Of a stretch of DNA of 64,000 bases, positions 16,157 through 24,685 are shown piece after piece. This DNA comes from Bacillota bacterium. Lineage in GTDB: Bacteria > Bacillota > Clostridia > Acetivibrionales > DTU013. The position numbers and the translations under genes were made by a program. The stretch's first letter is position 1, and each line of letters begins with the position of its first letter. The notes beneath the pieces were generated by a model. That model was not told the origin of the DNA. It did not search any database and worked only from the letters and a program-made list of their open reading frames with translations. The stretch spans positions 1-64,000 of the forward strand of contig JAEXNT010000081.1 in assembly GCA_023439545.1 (NCBI GenBank), written 5' to 3'.

Positions 16157-17233
16157 TCATAAATGCCCGGCGACCGGATCGTTATTTTTCGATCCATCGG
16201 CGTACTCGCTGCCATCCCTGCCTTCCTTAGCTGTCCTGTCCCACTTAGCGGCTCTGTGCTCTTTTGATACTGTGGCTTCCGCACTATTCCTGCCAAAACC
16301 CGATAAGGCCATTCCGGCAACAACGAGTATGCCACCCGCGTATTGCTGCCACACAGGTCTTTCGCCAAGTATCAGCACCGACAGCAGTAAGGCCGTAAAA
16401 GGCATCATACCTGAAAAAACAGCCGCGATCGAAGCCTCGCTCCGCTTGATCCCCTCATACCAGAAAAAGAAAGCCACCGCAGTCACTATTGCTCCGTACC
16501 ACACGAGCGCCAGCCACTGAACCGGGCCCAGCGACATCAGAGGTCGTAAAGGTTTTTCGGCAGCAGCCGGAATTAGGCAGAACAAAAAGGCGATCAGTGC
16601 TACCAGAAAGGTTTGCAATACAGGATCGATTTCCTTTTCCCGCCCATTTTCCCGCCTCGCTGCCCGGTCTGGGGCATACCTTACGAACCCCAGACGCGAG
16701 AGTACATTGAACAATGACTCACATGCCGCCGCGCATAAAACTAGCATATTCCCTGTCAAATGACCGGCAGTAATCGTCATGTCCGGTAAAAATACACCCT
16801 GGACCAGTATTATCCCCGCTATAGTTATGACAAGGCCGATAAATCGCCGCCTATACATTGGTTCACGAAGTATCAGGAAGGAGAGCAACGCAGTGATCGC
16901 GGGCGTTGCTCCGGTCAGTATTCCGGATTCTCCCGTGCTTGTAAGCTGCAAGCCCTGCAGCAGAAACAGCCTGAATAGAAATATGCCAAAAACCGCCTGC
17001 AGTAAGAGCATAGCCCAGTTTTTAAGCTTCATGCCCACTATTCCGGTTTTCAACCCGGATGCGCAGAACGGAAGCAGACAGACTACGGCAAAAATCAGGC
17101 TTATGGCGGTGATGGTGAACGTGCCCAGATACTCTGCCACGAACCTCGCGGCAATAACCGAGGTTCCGGCCAATGTGAAGGCGCCTGTGAGATACAGCAT
17201 TCCTGCAATCCCGGCGTTAGCTTTGTTACTCAT
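16157..17233 (-). CDS. EamA/DMT family transporter
   Basis: 358 residues with ten predicted membrane helices in two EamA repeats (about 8-145 and 180-305). Examples are TGESGILTGATPAITALLSFLILREP in the first repeat and the equivalent ASIAAVFSGMMPFTALLLSV in the second. Such proteins export metabolites or amino acids. The charged C-terminal tail of about 40 residues is unusual but not informative. The start is fixed by GGAGG 7 bp before the ATG at 17233. It is divergent from a MocR-type regulator, the usual sign that the regulator controls the transporter; substrate unknown. Confidence 0.87.
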   Translation of the reverse strand: MSNKANAGIAGMLYLTGAFTLAGTSVIAARFVAEYLGTFTITAISLIFAVVCLLPFCASGLKTGIVGMKLKNWAMLLLQAVFGIFLFRLFLLQGLQLTSTGESGILTGATPAITALLSFLILREPMYRRRFIGLVITIAGIILVQGVFLPDMTITAGHLTGNMLVLCAAACESLFNVLSRLGFVRYAPDRAARRENGREKEIDPVLQTFLVALIAFLFCLIPAAAEKPLRPLMSLGPVQWLALVWYGAIVTAVAFFFWYEGIKRSEASIAAVFSGMMPFTALLLSVLILGERPVWQQYAGGILVVAGMALSGFGRNSAEATVSKEHRAAKWDRTAKEGRDGSEYADGSKNNDPVAGHL

Positions 17234-17257
17234 TGAATTTCCTCCGTCAGATATTTC

Positions 17258-17344
17258 ATGGTATAGGTTACCATTCAATGCTATAATATAAGGTAAACTG
17301 GCGCCTTTTAAGTGCCACTTTAATACTGGTTTTACCATACCAGT
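17258..17344. promoter_or_regulatory. candidate MocR operators between the divergent transporter and regulator genes
   Basis: Two imperfect palindromes share the core TTACCAT. One is ATGGTA-5 nt-TACCAT at 17258-17274, the other ACTGGT-8 nt-ACCAGT at 17325-17344. The cores (17268-17274 and 17332-17338) are in direct orientation, 64 bp apart. MocR/PdxR regulators often bind paired direct repeats in such divergent regions. Inference from position and symmetry. Confidence 0.45.
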
Positions 17345-17354
17345 CGGAGGCAGT

Positions 17355-18761
17355 ATGCTTGGTATCGAATTACAGAGAAACAGCTCCATATCTCTCTCGA
17401 GGCAGCTCTACCTGGAATTTGTGGGCCGGATTGCGGACGGCAGGCTGAAATCCGGCGAAAGGCTTCCGTCCACGCGTGAACTTGCATCTCACCTCGGCAT
17501 CTCACGAAATACGGTCTGCGAGGCTTACGATATGCTTTTAGCCGAAGAGTACATTGTAAGCCGGCAGGGAGCTCCGACACGTGTCATGCACGGTATCGGA
17601 CCTGATATCGGACCTGGCAGAACTGAAACAAAAAGCAAAGCTGAGCATTTCAAATATCTCAGGCCGGTCGAAGCCGATTTCCATACCGGCCGCCCTGACC
17701 TCGGCGCTTTCCCCATACAGCGCTGGCTTTCGCTGACGTATCGCTCCTCCTCCCTGCTAAAGCCGGAACAGTGGGGTTATACAGATCCGGAGGGATTTAT
17801 GCCGCTTCGTGAAGAAATTGCCGGATGGCTTTTGCGAAGCAGAGGGATAAGCGTCGCGCCGCGCGACATATTTATCACCGCAGGTGCCACCCAAGCCCTG
17901 CATCTACTTTCAGAGATGCTTTTCGAACCTCCTTACGAGATCCTGACCGAAGATCCCTGTCACCTCGGGATGATGCGGGCAATGAGAACCAGGGGTTACA
18001 GCGTGGTGTCCTGCCCGGTCGACGAACATGGACTTGAAACTGAAAAACTCAAAGGCAGTCACTCTAAACTAATCTACGTAACTCCCTCTCACCAGTTTCC
18101 TCTCGGGGGTATTCTTACCGCGAACCGTCGTGCAGAGCTGATACGCCATGCCGCCGATAGCAAAGCCTATATAATTGAAGACGATTATGACAGCGAATTC
18201 AGGTACGGCGGTCCGCCGGTAGCACCGCTGCGCACCCTGGATCCCGGCAGGGTGATATATGCGGGCACCTTCAGCAAGATCCTTTTCCCGGCATTACGGA
18301 TCGGTTATGTAATACTGCCACGGGAATTACAGGATCGATGGCGCTATTTGAGGATTCATTCGGATGTGCAGAACCCTCTGTTCGAACAGGCAGCGCTGGC
18401 AGAATTCATGTGTTCCCGCCAGTTCGACAGGCATGTCGGGAAGATGCGCAAGCTGTACGGACAAAAAAGAAAAATCCTGTTGGACGCCATAAAAACAGAG
18501 TTCGGAGATTTACCCGGATGCTGGGGTGACGCCGCCGGGCTCCATATGGCCATATCATTCCCGGGAGCCATTTTCAACAGGCAGTTTGAAAGGCACTGCA
18601 GGTTGAGTGAACTGATTATACAAACGGTAGACCGTCACTGCATAGTTAAGGGTACTCACCCGGATAAGCTTCTCCTGGGCTACGGCCACCTTTCACCGGA
18701 AGCGATAAAAAGCGGTCTGAGCTTGCTGCATACCTGTATCGATAGTTGGCAAAATAAATAA
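17355..18761 (+). CDS. MocR/PdxR-type regulator: GntR HTH fused to an aminotransferase-like PLP domain
   Basis: 468 residues. A GntR winged helix is at about 12-75 (SGERLPSTRELASHLGIS). It is linked to a fold-type I aminotransferase domain (about 105-465) with TAGATQALHLL, IEDDYDSEFRY and the PLP-lysine segment GTFSKILFPALRIGY. MocR proteins use PLP as effector or cofactor and usually control pyridoxine, GABA, taurine or transporter genes. Here the divergent EamA gene is the obvious target; no vitamin B6 gene is adjacent. Start ATG with GGAGG 4 bp upstream. Mechanism inferred from family. Confidence 0.92.
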   Translation: MLGIELQRNSSISLSRQLYLEFVGRIADGRLKSGERLPSTRELASHLGISRNTVCEAYDMLLAEEYIVSRQGAPTRVMHGIGPDIGPGRTETKSKAEHFKYLRPVEADFHTGRPDLGAFPIQRWLSLTYRSSSLLKPEQWGYTDPEGFMPLREEIAGWLLRSRGISVAPRDIFITAGATQALHLLSEMLFEPPYEILTEDPCHLGMMRAMRTRGYSVVSCPVDEHGLETEKLKGSHSKLIYVTPSHQFPLGGILTANRRAELIRHAADSKAYIIEDDYDSEFRYGGPPVAPLRTLDPGRVIYAGTFSKILFPALRIGYVILPRELQDRWRYLRIHSDVQNPLFEQAALAEFMCSRQFDRHVGKMRKLYGQKRKILLDAIKTEFGDLPGCWGDAAGLHMAISFPGAIFNRQFERHCRLSELIIQTVDRHCIVKGTHPDKLLLGYGHLSPEAIKSGLSLLHTCIDSWQNK

Positions 18762-18948
18762 TAAGCTTGTTTCACAAATTAGGTTAAATTTTTAAGCCGG
18801 ACAATGATTTTTACAGAATTCATTAAAATTCTTAAATGCATTTTCAATTTAAACTTAAATTTCTATGTATTTTTCAAAAACTGTTTAATTTTTTTCTGAA
18901 TGGGGTTAAAATAAAAATAAGAAGATAAGTAAATAGAGGTAAACATTA

Positions 18949-19398
18949 GTGGACAATATAGATATAAAAATAATCAGGCTTCTTCAGGAAAATGCAAGAG
19001 TCACGGCGTCTGAGATCGCGGGTACTATTAATCTTTCCGTACCGGCTGTCAGCGAAAGGCTCAAGAAACTGGAATCCTCCGGAGTAATAAAGCAATATAC
19101 CGCTATCGTAGACCCGGTACATATGAACAAGACCCTTATGGCGGTAGTTTTTATAACACTTGAGCGGCCGAGATTCGCAGATACATTTGCAGAATTTGTT
19201 AAGAAACAGAATGATATTTTGGAATGTCATTACCTGGCAGGAGATTTTGATTACGCGCTGAAAGTAGTCACCGAGAATACAACGACGCTGCAGGAGCTGC
19301 TGGATCGCATAAAAAGTCTGCAGTGCGTGCAGAAAACCCGCACCACGGTGATATTGTCCACAGCAAAAAATAATTATTCGGTAATACCGGAAGAATAG
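18949..19398 (+). CDS. Lrp/AsnC family transcriptional regulator
   Basis: 149 residues: an N-terminal helix-turn-helix (IDIKIIRLLQENARVTASEI and LSVPAVSERLKKLESSGVI) and the RAM/AsnC ligand-binding domain (about 65-145, with LAGDFDYALKVV). Such proteins form octamers and respond to amino acids. Start is GTG with GAGGT about 8 bp upstream. The 187-bp region before it is very A+T-rich, which would suit autoregulation. A 65-residue frame starts 12 bp after its stop and is probably co-translated. Confidence 0.92.
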   Translation: MDNIDIKIIRLLQENARVTASEIAGTINLSVPAVSERLKKLESSGVIKQYTAIVDPVHMNKTLMAVVFITLERPRFADTFAEFVKKQNDILECHYLAGDFDYALKVVTENTTTLQELLDRIKSLQCVQKTRTTVILSTAKNNYSVIPEE

Positions 19399-19410
19399 GA
19401 GGTGTTAGTC

Positions 19411-19608
19411 ATGTTATCAGATGGATTTTATGACAACGGGCTGATCGCATTTTCACAAAATGAAAGAGCCAATAAGTTAAGTGCTTACTGCCGGGAAGAA
19501 GGGCTGGATTATCAGCATCTGTTGGCGGAAACGCATGGCAGACGGCTTCTGTTTCTAGTGAAAAAGCAAAGCAGGAACAAGCTGCAGGCTGCAAGCGCCA
19601 GATCGTAA
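19411..19608 (+). CDS. small protein of unknown function downstream of the Lrp-type gene
   Basis: 65 residues with a perfect AGGAGGTG 6 bp before the ATG, 12 bp after the regulator stop and followed by a terminator. That is good evidence for a real gene in a two-gene operon. No membrane segment; mixed charged sequence with two cysteines absent except one (SAYCREEG). I do not recognise the family. Confidence 0.6.
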   Translation: MLSDGFYDNGLIAFSQNERANKLSAYCREEGLDYQHLLAETHGRRLLFLVKKQSRNKLQAASARS

Positions 19609-19617
19609 TATGAAAAT

Positions 19618-19643
19618 TGCGGGACCTTATACAAGGCCCCGCA
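19618..19643. terminator. bidirectional terminator between convergent genes
   Basis: Arms TGCGGG and CCCGCA extend inward with CCTT/AAGG pairs around a short loop. On the minus strand the hairpin is followed by AATTTTC and serves the sulfatase gene; on the plus strand a T-rich stretch follows after a few bases. Confidence 0.75.
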
Positions 19644-19654
19644 TAGTTATCCTT

Positions 19655-21823
19655 TTATTTGAGTATCTTCCCGTAGTAATCTGTTTCCAATATTCTTGCC
19701 GAAAACTTAAATTTTTCAGATACTATCCTATTTATTTTTTTCACATAATCTTGATCCTCAGTGGCGCCGTCCGTGAATGTAACGGCGCCGCTGACGGTAT
19801 TCTTCCTGGCCCTGTCGGTGATCCAGCTGCGGTTGGAGAATATGACAAGCGGAGGAGCGTCCGAGAGTATATCCGTACCCATCAGCAAACGGGAATCGAA
19901 ATCCAGACCGAAGAGATTCGAAACCGTCGGTATTATATCGAGACTGGCGCAGGGCTTGTCGACCTCAACGGGCTGCATGCCTTCCTTATATATGATCAGA
20001 TGACTTCTGTAAAGCTCGAAATTCGATTCAACCTCATGTCCGGCAAGCTCGTCCAGATATTGTTTTTCCAATCCGTAAGGATAATGGTCGGCGCTTAAGA
20101 CGATCACAGTTTTATCTGCGATACCTTTAGCTTCCAGTTTGCCCAGCAGGTCCTTCATAGCAAATTCCAGTTCCAGCTGACATGCCATATATGCCTTGGC
20201 AGTGTCTGAATAAGGCAGGTCTTCTACATAGGATTTGTTCTTGCTCGACATGTAATTGCCGAAAAAGTTATAGTTCATATGACCGCTGACCGTCATGTAA
20301 TATGTGTGGAACGGCTGTTGATCCATATACTCCGGCGCTGTCACATCCATCATTTCAACATCCGATTCCGGCCAGGTCTTCTTTACAACAAGGCCATTCC
20401 CCACGCCCTTGTAATCATAACCCATGTTCGGGTGTGAAACATCCCTTTTATAATAGGTATAAGTATGGTCATGGTAAGCCTTCGTGAGGTAGCCGAGCTT
20501 TTTGAACTGGTTACCCATGCAAAAAGGCATATAAATGCTGCCCGATTTGTAAAAGCTCCAGACTCCGCCTTTCGGTATCAGGCCAGTACATGCGACATAT
20601 TCGCCATCGGACGTACTGACGCCCCATACGGGATTATAGAAATTCTTGAAATGAAAACCCTGTGTAACCATTTTGTACAGCGTAGGCGTCCGCACCGGGT
20701 CGACGGCATACGGCGAAAAGGCCTCAGCTGTGAGCATGATAAGGTTGCAGCCCTTGAACATGCCTGTGTATTTGTTGGTCGCAGTAGGCTCGACCGACGA
20801 AAAATACTTGTGCATGGGATAAAGAGGATCGCTCTCACCGCTTGCCAGCAGCGTTTCAAAGTCTATATCCATTATGTTGTACGGTTTGCCCGGGATATCA
20901 GCTGAAACGCCGGCCCCTTCCGTACCTTTACCATCCGAACCTGTGCCTGCAGCCCCGGCGCCTTCATTTCCCGCCGGATTATCTTCGGCATCCGCATTAC
21001 CTGCAACACTCGAACCCTCCGGAGCCGTTCCGTCATTCCCGGACTTCTCCCCTGCTTCTTTCTGAAATCCGGACGCATTGTTCTCTTTATCCCGCCCGTC
21101 GGCTAACAAATTGCCGGAGATATCGATATTCAGGGCATCTGCCGCCAGCTTCTGCAGATCGAGCCGCATGGTCGTCAGAACTCCGAGTTTGTTCACGGAA
21201 AGCTCGGGAGAGACCTCCCCGAAATAAAGGCTGTTCTGCGATGTCGGATCATCTCCGGTCAGCGAAACGCATACGACCGCCGACGAGTAAGTGATGACGC
21301 AGAAGAGTAATACAAAGCTCATTTCAGAGATATTTCTCCCGGTGAACCGCAGCTCTTTTCTAAAGTCAATTAAAAATGCAAACGGAACAAACAGCATTAT
21401 CACAGCTTCTAAATTCTTGAATATGTATTCGGCGACTATATCCGAGAATTGTGCGGCATCACCTGCGGCGCCCAGCGAGACCAGCGAAAGCGGAGTATGA
21501 AAAATGCAGGTGTAAATAAGCTGCACCCCGTATACCAGGGTTACCAGAAATGTTAAGGCAATGGCTGCGATGCGCGCTTTTCCTGCTGAAAACATGCTTG
21601 TTATTATGTAGAGCACCGTTCCGCCTGACAATGCGAATATTACTCCGAAGAAATAATCGAACCCGACAATTTTAAAGGTCCATAATCTATAAAGGAGCTC
21701 GAGGTAAGCAAACAGCGATATGTAAAAAAACATAAGCCAGTATTCCGACAATAAACCACCTAGCAGCCTGACTGTATCAGATGTCTTCATCTTTTCCGTA
21801 CCGAGGTTGTCAAATAAACGCAA
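19655..21823 (-). CDS. LTA-synthase-family membrane sulfatase-like protein
   Basis: About 722 residues. Five hydrophobic helices (about 20-190) precede a low-complexity Gly/Ala/Glu/Asn linker (about 245-310) and an extracellular alkaline-phosphatase-type domain. Active-site features are CNLIMLTAEAF (metal-binding Glu), the threonine of GVSTSDGE as likely nucleophile, SGHMNYNF and VIVLSADHYPYG. LTA synthases transfer glycerol phosphate from phosphatidylglycerol; relatives add other phospho-groups, so the substrate is open. A GGGGGAG site points to TTG at 21823; an upstream in-frame ATG at 21841 lacks a ribosome-binding site. Alone in its transcription unit. Confidence 0.82.
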   Translation of the reverse strand: MRLFDNLGTEKMKTSDTVRLLGGLLSEYWLMFFYISLFAYLELLYRLWTFKIVGFDYFFGVIFALSGGTVLYIITSMFSAGKARIAAIALTFLVTLVYGVQLIYTCIFHTPLSLVSLGAAGDAAQFSDIVAEYIFKNLEAVIMLFVPFAFLIDFRKELRFTGRNISEMSFVLLFCVITYSSAVVCVSLTGDDPTSQNSLYFGEVSPELSVNKLGVLTTMRLDLQKLAADALNIDISGNLLADGRDKENNASGFQKEAGEKSGNDGTAPEGSSVAGNADAEDNPAGNEGAGAAGTGSDGKGTEGAGVSADIPGKPYNIMDIDFETLLASGESDPLYPMHKYFSSVEPTATNKYTGMFKGCNLIMLTAEAFSPYAVDPVRTPTLYKMVTQGFHFKNFYNPVWGVSTSDGEYVACTGLIPKGGVWSFYKSGSIYMPFCMGNQFKKLGYLTKAYHDHTYTYYKRDVSHPNMGYDYKGVGNGLVVKKTWPESDVEMMDVTAPEYMDQQPFHTYYMTVSGHMNYNFFGNYMSSKNKSYVEDLPYSDTAKAYMACQLELEFAMKDLLGKLEAKGIADKTVIVLSADHYPYGLEKQYLDELAGHEVESNFELYRSHLIIYKEGMQPVEVDKPCASLDIIPTVSNLFGLDFDSRLLMGTDILSDAPPLVIFSNRSWITDRARKNTVSGAVTFTDGATEDQDYVKKINRIVSEKFKFSARILETDYYGKILK

Positions 21824-21947
21824 TCTGTTCACTCCCCCCATAACAGATATATTCTACCAGCTTTATAACAACTGAGCAATCTGAATTACAACATTTTTTG
21901 CCAATAGTATTCATAATATTGACAAAGAATAGAATCATATTCGTGAG

Positions 21948-21976
21948 TTGACCGGGAAGTCTTTGGATAGTATAAT
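21948..21976 (+). promoter_or_regulatory. strong predicted sigma-A promoter of the MATE gene
   Basis: TTGACC (21948-21953), 17-bp spacer, TATAAT (21971-21976). Transcription would start near 21983, almost at the first possible TTG codon of the downstream gene, so the real translation start is probably further in. Confidence 0.65.
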
Positions 21977-21987
21977 TTTCAGATACA

Positions 21988-23394
21988 TTGCTGAAAGCTG
22001 GTTTGATAAAAGTGCAATTCAGGTTTTTGCATCAGAGCTCTGAAGATAGGCGCAATTTAATATTGAACGGGCCGATAACGCCCACTCTGCTGATGCTTAC
22101 CGTCCCAACGCTGATGATGGGCTTGGTGCAGTCTGCTATACCGTTCGTCGACGGTCTTTTTATAAATAATTTCGGGGGCACGCTCGCGGCAAGCGCAATC
22201 AATTACTGCATACCTGTGGTCAACATGTCCGCCGCGCTCGCGCAGGGTCTCAGCGTCGCCTCCATGGCCATAATCGGCCAGACGAACGGGAGAGGCGAAT
22301 TCAATGAAGCAAGGAGGATATCCACACAGATATTCATATTCGCGTTCCTGCTGGGCTTCGTGGTCGCTCCGCTGCTGATACTGGCCGCATATCCAGTTTC
22401 GAACCACGTAAACCCCGAGATATCACACAACGTTTTCATATACCTGGCGCTGAACTCCATCGTCATTCCTTTTTCCTTCCTCGAATCTATCTATAACGGC
22501 ATCAAAAATGCCAGCGGAAAACCGGAAGCGGCATTTATCCGAATGGTGCTAATGCTCGTGTTGAAGGTCATCTTCAATACCATTTTTGTCGCCGTACTAT
22601 CCTGGGGCGTCGTCGGCGCCGTTGCGTCGACTTTCCTTTCGAACGTCCTTATAAGCCTGTGGATGTATTATGAGCTTTTCGTGAAGAAGAGCCCGGAAAA
22701 ACTCGAACTGAAGGGCTTCAGATTCGATTTTACAGTAATAAGGGAACTGCTCCGCGTCGGTATCCCGTCCGCGATATCTACGCTGATACTCAACCTTGGC
22801 TTTTTCCTGATCAATAACGAGATCGAAAAATACGGCCCTGTAGTCATGAATGCGCAAGGAATCGCAAGCAATATCACCTCCGTCTGTTTCAACCTCCCCT
22901 CCTCGTTCAGTTCTTCCGTCACAGCCATGGTAAGCATGAACGTGGGCGCCGGGCAAGGCAGAAAAGCACGGTCAGCCTGCATCAGGGGCTGCATAATCAG
23001 CGCAATTACAGCGGCGGTATTGATAGCTGTAGTCGTACCTCTGTCTTCCAGCATAACTGTTTTATTCACAAGAGACGCTGCCGTACTAGACGTCGCAAAC
23101 AGAGCGCTTCACATCTACACCTACTCTGTCATCGGTTTTGGCGTCGGTATGGTGGAACAGGGAGCATTCATCGGCCTCGGGCGCACCAGGATAACGCTGG
23201 TCATGAGCCTGCTCAGGATCTGGCTGCTCCGCTATATATTCATCCTTGTCACCGAGCGGCTGCTCGGCGTCTATTCGGTATTCTGGGGAAACCTCTTCTC
23301 AAACTACGCTGCCGCGATAATTTTCACGATACTGATACTTCGTGTGAAATGGGTATCGGTATTATCCCACAGGGATATGGAAACCGCAGCGTGA
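21988..23394 (+). CDS. MATE family efflux transporter
   Basis: Up to 468 residues with 12 membrane helices. PITPTLLMLTVPTLMMGLVQ at the N terminus, FVDGLFINNFGGTLAASA, and the second half beginning IRELLRVGIPSAISTLIL are typical of Na+- or H+-driven MATE exporters of drugs or metabolites. The start is uncertain: the frame opens with TTG at 21988, but the promoter predicts a transcript starting only about 5 bp earlier. An internal codon such as the TTG at 22003 or the GTG at 22012 is more likely; none has a convincing ribosome-binding site. Single-gene unit. Confidence 0.88.
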   Translation: MLKAGLIKVQFRFLHQSSEDRRNLILNGPITPTLLMLTVPTLMMGLVQSAIPFVDGLFINNFGGTLAASAINYCIPVVNMSAALAQGLSVASMAIIGQTNGRGEFNEARRISTQIFIFAFLLGFVVAPLLILAAYPVSNHVNPEISHNVFIYLALNSIVIPFSFLESIYNGIKNASGKPEAAFIRMVLMLVLKVIFNTIFVAVLSWGVVGAVASTFLSNVLISLWMYYELFVKKSPEKLELKGFRFDFTVIRELLRVGIPSAISTLILNLGFFLINNEIEKYGPVVMNAQGIASNITSVCFNLPSSFSSSVTAMVSMNVGAGQGRKARSACIRGCIISAITAAVLIAVVVPLSSSITVLFTRDAAVLDVANRALHIYTYSVIGFGVGMVEQGAFIGLGRTRITLVMSLLRIWLLRYIFILVTERLLGVYSVFWGNLFSNYAAAIIFTILILRVKWVSVLSHRDMETAA

Positions 23395-23487
23395 ATGCCG
23401 TGCGTGACACGTCCGGGCAACCGGGCAAAGTCAGACTAACGCATGAAACTTAAGATATTTGATGGTTTATAGAAAGGGAGAACGGTT

Positions 23488-23853
23488 ATGACTATAAATT
23501 CTATAAAAAATAATGATGTAGAGATTGCAGTTGTAAGCAGTAATGAGATAATAATAACAGATGTTCAATCTGCGTTGGATCTTATGGCGACAGTAAGGTA
23601 TGAAACTGACTGTGATCGTGTTATTTTAAGCAAGTCAGCAATATCTGATGACTTCTTTGACTTACAAACAAAACTTGCAGGAGAAATACTGCAAAAGTAT
23701 ATAAATTACAATATGAAAATAGCTATAGTAGGTGATTTTTCGGGATATTCGAGTAAGAGTCTGAAAGCATTCATCTATGAATGTAATAGAGGAAAAGATA
23801 TTTTCATCTTGCCAGATGAAAGGCAAGCTATTGAAAAATTAAGTTTGGCGTAG
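23488..23853 (+). CDS. DUF4180 protein
   Basis: 121 residues, soluble, with an alternating alpha/beta look (VILSKSAISDDFFDLQTKLA, KIAIVGDFSGYSSKSLKAFI) that I recognise as DUF4180. Function unknown in the family. AGAAAGGGAG lies 7 bp before the ATG. The gene is clearly more A+T-rich in codon choice than its neighbours (many AAA, ATA, TTA, AGA), which may mean recent acquisition. A very strong hairpin terminator follows. Confidence 0.75.
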   Translation: MTINSIKNNDVEIAVVSSNEIIITDVQSALDLMATVRYETDCDRVILSKSAISDDFFDLQTKLAGEILQKYINYNMKIAIVGDFSGYSSKSLKAFIYECNRGKDIFILPDERQAIEKLSLA

Positions 23854-23875
23854 ATATACGGATAAACTAAATTCA

Positions 23876-23939
23876 AAATTTTTAATATGCCCAGCCCCTG
23901 CAGAAGGTGTTCCGCAGGGGCTGGGCATATTAAAAATTT
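23876..23939. terminator. 26-bp perfect inverted repeat, bidirectional terminator
   Basis: Arms 23876-23901 and 23914-23939 are exact reverse complements with a 12-nt loop. A and T runs at the base give T-tracts on both strands. It sits between convergent genes, and the G+C-rich core CCCAGCCCCTGC makes it very stable. Confidence 0.9.
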
Positions 23940-23966
23940 GTGTTTATACGTGCTGCTATTCGCTCT

Positions 23967-24635
23967 CTACAGCGTTACTTCCAACCTGATAAGCCGGGCG
24001 AGTATCTGTACTTCCTTCTTTGATACGGTTTCAGTAGAAAGTCCTCCGCTGTTCCCGACCAGCAGCAGCTTCTCCTGGTCCAGCTTCCGTACCTGGCGCA
24101 TCAGGCGCTTTCCGCCGTGTTCAAGGAAGTAAACGCCGTCCTTTTCGAATTCGTGAGTGCTGTAAGCCAGCGCGAGGTCGCCCTTCATGATCCTGAAACC
24201 GGACATATCGTTATTCTCAACAGTCAGGAAAAAGACTTTATCCTTCGGGAAGCCCTCCACCTTATTCGAAATAATCGGCAGGCTCCTTACATCCAAAGCT
24301 TTATCCAGTTTACCGTCATATACGGGGACCGCCATTATAACTCCCGCAAGCGCATCCGTCCAAATCTCCTTCACAGGCTTTTCTATTACCTTTCTGACGC
24401 TTTTGTCCGGCTCCGGTCTCTGTCTGATCTCTTCATCGTCGTACAGTTCCAGTTTCCCGGCTTCCTGGCGCAAGGCTTTCGATACGCGGTTTATCAGGTC
24501 GCTGTTCATGACTCGCTTTCCCGACTCTACTTCGTCAATAAAACGTTCAGCGACGCCGACCTGCTTGGCAAGCTGCTTCTGCGTCATGCCCGCTTCCTTC
24601 CTGAGCCTTGCTATCTCTGTTCCGATCCTGCCCAT
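23967..24635 (-). CDS. XRE-type regulator with a LexA/S24-like C-terminal domain
   Basis: 222 residues. The N-terminal helix-turn-helix (about 5-60, RLRKEAGMTQKQLAKQVGV) is followed by a linker and a domain resembling the S24 peptidase/LexA fold (about 115-220, NNDMSGFRIMKGDLALAY). In true S24 repressors this stretch holds the catalytic serine in a GDSM-type motif; here the aligned position is Asp in NDM. Self-cleavage is therefore doubtful and the fold may act as a sensor or dimerisation unit. Single gene; targets unknown. The ATG has no clear purine-rich site. Confidence 0.78.
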   Translation of the reverse strand: MGRIGTEIARLRKEAGMTQKQLAKQVGVAERFIDEVESGKRVMNSDLINRVSKALRQEAGKLELYDDEEIRQRPEPDKSVRKVIEKPVKEIWTDALAGVIMAVPVYDGKLDKALDVRSLPIISNKVEGFPKDKVFFLTVENNDMSGFRIMKGDLALAYSTHEFEKDGVYFLEHGGKRLMRQVRKLDQEKLLLVGNSGGLSTETVSKKEVQILARLIRLEVTL

Positions 24636-24685
24636 TCCGTGCCTCCGATAATATCGTTGTTGTATAATATCTGCTTCAGTAGGTA

